Source of the DNA: Flavobacterium sp.
Lineage (GTDB): Bacteria; Bacteroidota; Bacteroidia; Flavobacteriales; Flavobacteriaceae
Reading direction: 5' to 3'
Assembly (NCBI RefSeq): GCF_020217025.1
Contig: NZ_JAIWOF010000157.1
Span: forward strand, 1 to 10,000
DNA: 10,000 bases
Below the pieces are notes generated by a model, which saw only the letters and a list, made by a program, of their open reading frames with translations, ran no database searches and had not been told where the DNA came from. Position 1 is the first letter of the stretch. Every line of letters starts with the position of its first letter. Positions 8,001 to 10,000 of the stretch are shown one piece after another. The translations under genes were made by a program, and so were the position numbers.

Positions 8001-8030
8001 TACCACTTTTTACCACAAACTACCACTTTG
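8001..8030 (-). promoter_or_regulatory. MraZ operator: three GTGGTA boxes at exact 10-base spacing
   Basis: TACCAC occurs at 8001, 8011 and 8021 on the plus strand. On the minus strand this is three 10-base units, CAAAGTGGTA, GTTTGTGGTA and AAAAGTGGTA. Direct repeats at one helical turn, ahead of mraZ, are the known pattern of MraZ sites: TGGG-type repeats in E. coli and AAAGTG-type repeats in Mycoplasma. The boxes begin ten bases upstream of the -7 element and would place MraZ across the -33 region, which suits repression. Binding is inferred from motif, spacing and location. Confidence 0.82.
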
Positions 8031-8204
8031 TTAATAAGTTTTTGGATTTCAAAACTCGATTTTCCACTTTTAACAAAACATTATTTGCAAAATCAATATT
8101 TCAGAAGAATTTAACCATTAAAACCGACCAATGTCTTTTTTTGTATTTTTATTAAAATTTGAATAAAATTGTTGATAACTAACATTTTACAATTCTCAAA
8201 ATCC
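8031..8204. other. AT-rich divergent intergenic stretch with no recognised gene
   Basis: This is the middle of the spacer between mraZ and the hydrolase gene. It is very AT-rich, and the longest ATG-started frame seen (from 8131) is about eleven codons. A lone TTCCAC at 8062-8067 resembles a MraZ half-box but lies 61 bases from the first box and so is out of exact phase. I found no TAnnTTTG element, tRNA-like fold or convincing protein here. Confidence 0.5.
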
Positions 8205-8227
8205 AAAAAATATCTGTGATATTTTTT
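8205..8227. promoter_or_regulatory. Perfect 10-base inverted repeat, operator-like, upstream of the hydrolase promoter
   Basis: AAAAAATATC (8205-8214) and GATATTTTTT (8218-8227) are exact reverse complements around a TGT centre. The dyad lies 24 bases ahead of the -7 element of the plus-strand promoter, centred near -50 relative to the predicted start of transcription, which suits a regulator site. As RNA the stem would have only one G-C pair, so a terminator is less likely, although a T-run does follow. Confidence 0.5.
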
Positions 8228-8251
8228 TCTTTACTTTCTTCAATAAAATAG

Positions 8252-8259
8252 TATATTTG
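8252..8259 (+). promoter_or_regulatory. Likely promoter -7 element for the hydrolase gene
   Basis: TATATTTG matches the Bacteroidota consensus TAnnTTTG exactly. It would start transcription near 8265, leaving a leader of about 30 bases to the ATG at 8294. The -33 region (near 8229-8232) has no TTG, only a T-rich run, so the promoter may be weak or dependent on an activator. A small palindrome ATTAG-AA-CTAAT follows at 8266-8277. Confidence 0.55.
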
Positions 8260-8293
8260 TCAATCATTAGAACTAATACCTTAAGTGGAATTT

Positions 8294-9049
8294 ATGTTAA
8301 AAAAAGAAAAAAAATACACCTATTTTGAAGCTGGCGAAGGAACCCCAATAATCATTCTTCATGGTTTAATGGGCGGCTTGAGTAATTTTGATGGTGTAGC
8401 TAATTTTTTTCCTCCCAAAGGATACAAAGTGGTGATTCCTGAATTGCCTATTTACACACAAAATATTTTAAAAACCAACGTCAAAGCCTTTTCAAAATTT
8501 GTTAAAGATTTTATTGTTCACAAAGGATTTGACCAAGTAATTCTTGTTGGAAATTCACTAGGCGGACACATTGGATTGTATTTTACTAAAATGTATCCTG
8601 ACCTTGTAAAAGCTTTAGTAATTACAGGAAGCTCAGGTTTATATGAAAGCGGAATGGGTGAAAGTTACCCAAAACGCGGTGATTACGAATACATCAAAAA
8701 GAAAGCGCAAGACGTTTTTTATGATCCAGAAATAGCAACAAAAGAAATTGTTGACGAAGTTTTTGCAACGGTTAATGATAGAATCAAATTGATTAAAACC
8801 TTAACGATTGCTAAGAGCGCTATTCGTCATAACATGGCAAAAGATTTACCAAAAATGACTACTCCAACTTGTATTATTTGGGGAAGAAATGATAAGGTAA
8901 CGCCGCCAAATGTAGCTGAAGAGTTTGATAAATTATTACCCAATTCAGAATTGTTTTGGATTGATAAATGTGGGCATGCTGCCATGATGGAGCATCCAGA
9001 AGAGTTCAATCAAATTTTGTTTGATTGGTTACAAAAGAAGAATTTATAA
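8294..9049 (+). CDS. Alpha/beta-fold hydrolase, substrate unknown
   Basis: The protein is a soluble alpha/beta hydrolase of 251 residues from the ATG at 8294. It has the oxyanion-region HGLMGG (23-28), the nucleophile elbow GNSLGG (86-91, Ser88), the acid in GRNDKVTPP (Asp200) and the catalytic histidine in CGHAAMMEHP (His228), so the triad is complete. No signal peptide or membrane segment is visible, so it is probably cytoplasmic. A GTG nine bases upstream (8285) would add three residues and is possible; the ATG is preferred only for being ATG. Family members include esterases, C-C hydrolases and lipases, and nothing here fixes the substrate. The gene is transcribed away from the dcw operon and lies 36 bases before engB, with a small hairpin between. 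Confidence 0.93.
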   Translation: MLKKEKKYTYFEAGEGTPIIILHGLMGGLSNFDGVANFFPPKGYKVVIPELPIYTQNILKTNVKAFSKFVKDFIVHKGFDQVILVGNSLGGHIGLYFTKMYPDLVKALVITGSSGLYESGMGESYPKRGDYEYIKKKAQDVFYDPEIATKEIVDEVFATVNDRIKLIKTLTIAKSAIRHNMAKDLPKMTTPTCIIWGRNDKVTPPNVAEEFDKLLPNSELFWIDKCGHAAMMEHPEEFNQILFDWLQKKNL

Positions 9050-9050
9050 T

Positions 9051-9078
9051 AGTTCCCCTTTTTGGGGAATTTTATTTT
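9051..9078 (+). terminator. Small hairpin between hydrolase gene and engB, terminator or attenuator
   Basis: TTCCCC (9053-9058) pairs with GGGGAA (9064-9069) around a five-T loop. One further A-T and one G-T pair extend the stem to eight pairs. A T-rich tail (TTTATTTTAT) follows. The stem starts two bases after the hydrolase stop and the tail ends just ahead of the engB ATG. No separate engB promoter was recognised, so partial read-through would be needed. Confidence 0.6.
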
Positions 9079-9085
9079 ATAGCCT

Positions 9086-9706
9086 ATGAAAATTAATACC
9101 GCCGAATTCGTAATTAGTAATTCAGAAGTAGACAAATGTCCAAAAGACCGCTTACCTGAATACGCTTTTATTGGTCGTTCCAATGTTGGAAAATCATCAT
9201 TGATTAACATGTTGACGAACCATAAAAATTTGGCAAAGACCTCATCAAAGCCAGGAAAAACCCAGTTAATCAATCACTTTAAAATCAACAACAATTGGTT
9301 TTTAGTGGATTTACCAGGTTATGGTTATGCCCGAGTTTCTAAGAAAACCAAAGCGGTTTTTCAACAATTTATTATGGATTATTTTGAGCAAAGAGAGCAA
9401 TTGGTTTGCGCCTTTGTTTTAATCGATATTCGTTTAGAAGCTCAAAAAATCGATTTGGAATTCATGGAATATTTGGGTGAAAGCGAAATTCCGTTTGCCA
9501 TTATTTTTACCAAATCGGATAAATTGGGAAAAAACAAAGTCAACAATCATGTGGAAGCTTACAAGAAACAATTATTAGCTGGCGATTGGGCTGAAATGCC
9601 TCCTTATTTTGTTACCTCATCTTTGGAAGCTATTGGTAGAGAAGGAATTTTAGAATATATCAATCAGATAAATGAAGACATTTTTAAAGATAATGGATTT
9701 GTTTAA
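9086..9706 (+). CDS. engB: Ribosome biogenesis GTP-binding protein EngB (YihA/YsxC)
   Basis: EngB is a small cytoplasmic GTPase needed for late assembly of the large ribosomal subunit. The 206-residue protein has the G motifs in order: G1 GRSNVGKSS (30-38), a G2-region threonine in PGKTQ (56-60), G3 DLPGYG (75-80), G4 TKSD (142-145) and G5 TSS (177-179). The PGKTQ and DLPGYGYA segments are typical of this subfamily and separate it from Era and EngA, which are longer or have two G domains. Length matches the usual 195-210. The ATG at 9086 gives MKINTAEFVIS, a normal EngB N-terminus. There is no Shine-Dalgarno sequence, as is common in this phylum. The gene ends 14 bases before a strong terminator. 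Confidence 0.97.
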   Translation: MKINTAEFVISNSEVDKCPKDRLPEYAFIGRSNVGKSSLINMLTNHKNLAKTSSKPGKTQLINHFKINNNWFLVDLPGYGYARVSKKTKAVFQQFIMDYFEQREQLVCAFVLIDIRLEAQKIDLEFMEYLGESEIPFAIIFTKSDKLGKNKVNNHVEAYKKQLLAGDWAEMPPYFVTSSLEAIGREGILEYINQINEDIFKDNGFV

Positions 9707-9720
9707 AAAACAAACAAAAC

Positions 9721-9750
9721 AAAAAAGTCGCTATTTCTAGCGACTTTTTT
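9721..9750. terminator. Two-way intrinsic terminator between engB and gldC
   Basis: AAAAAAGTCGCTA (9721-9733) and TAGCGACTTTTTT (9738-9750) form a perfect 13-base inverted repeat with a TTTC loop. The core GTCGCTA/TAGCGAC is flanked by an A-run on one side and a T-run on the other, so it works on either strand: it ends engB rightwards and gldC leftwards. Its last base is also the final base of the gldC stop codon. Confidence 0.92.
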
Positions 9751-10000
9751 TATGCTTTTAAATCCATTTTTTCAGCGAAGTAATCACAGAAATCGCGCAT
9801 AGTATCTGACATTTTCTCATCAGCAGTAGAGCGTTGAAATGTATCTGCCATGGCTACTAAAGTTTGATGGAAAAATTGCTTCATTTCGTCTATTGGCATA
9901 TCTTTTGTCCATAAATCTATACGAAGCGTTTCTTTTGCTTTGCTATCCCAAACTGACAATAACATTGCTTTTGCTTCTTCTTGCTCTACGCCACCATCTT
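9750..10000 (-). CDS. gldC: Gliding motility protein GldC, C-terminal part
   Basis: The frame runs from the TAA at 9750-9752 back to the window edge without a stop, giving 82 visible residues; the start lies outside. An internal ATG at 9963-9965 is not the start, because the frame continues upstream as DGGVEQEEAKAM. The sequence (IDLWTKDMPIDEMKQFF, then TMRDFCDYFAEKM) is that of GldC as I know it from Flavobacterium johnsoniae, a soluble protein of about 110 residues encoded with gldB. Mutants in gldC there still glide but poorly. There is no catalytic motif, and its exact role is unclear. The gene is convergent with engB and shares the terminator. gldB would be expected just beyond the right edge, upstream of gldC. 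Confidence 0.9.
   Translation of the reverse strand, partial: DGGVEQEEAKAMLLSVWDSKAKETLRIDLWTKDMPIDEMKQFFHQTLVAMADTFQRSTADEKMSDTMRDFCDYFAEKMDLKA

Noticed and set aside
8131..8166. A tiny ATG frame (MSFFVFLLKFE) in the divergent spacer
   Set aside because: It is eleven codons long with no initiation signal or promoter placed for it, as expected by chance.
8029..8178. DnaA-box-like sequences (TTATCAACA at 8170-8178, TTATTAACA at 8029-8037, minus strand) hinting at an origin
   Set aside because: They have one and two mismatches to TTATCCACA, there are only two, and AT-rich DNA gives such matches often. There is no dnaA, dnaN or ordered box cluster nearby.

Overview
The window is low-GC chromosomal DNA from a member of the Bacteroidota, most likely a Flavobacterium or close relative. 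Three things support this: a GldC gliding-motility gene at the right edge, promoter -7 elements of the form TAnnTTTG, and proteins that read as flavobacterial versions of the division and cell-wall set. Seven complete genes plus the start of an eighth on the minus strand (1-7958) form the first part of a dcw (division and cell wall) operon. Read in the direction of transcription, right to left, the order is mraZ, rsmH, ftsL-like, ftsI (a PBP with a PASTA domain), murE, mraY, murD, ftsW (cut by the window edge). The genes overlap or nearly touch. The one sizeable gap is 59 bases between murE and mraY, where many other bacteria carry murF.

From 7959 to 8293 there is an AT-rich divergent control region. 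Its left side holds a likely mraZ promoter with three TACCAC motifs spaced exactly 10 bases apart (GTGGTA on the transcribed strand), the expected layout of a MraZ operator. Its right side holds a promoter for the plus-strand genes, preceded by a perfect 10-base inverted repeat.

On the plus strand, 8294-9706 carries an alpha/beta-hydrolase and the ribosome-assembly GTPase EngB (YihA/YsxC), separated by a small terminator-like hairpin. A strong two-way terminator at 9721-9750 divides engB from the convergent gldC on the minus strand, whose 5' end lies beyond the window.

MraZ would control the operon. RsmH methylates 16S rRNA. MurE, MurD and MraY make the lipid-linked peptidoglycan precursor. 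The FtsL-like protein, FtsI and FtsW belong to the septal synthesis machinery. I saw no RNA gene, CRISPR array, insertion sequence, prophage or clearly new system. The points worth a second look are small: the phased MraZ boxes, the palindrome before the hydrolase, two short 8-base tandem repeats (one inside the ftsL-like gene), and the enlarged MraY loop.
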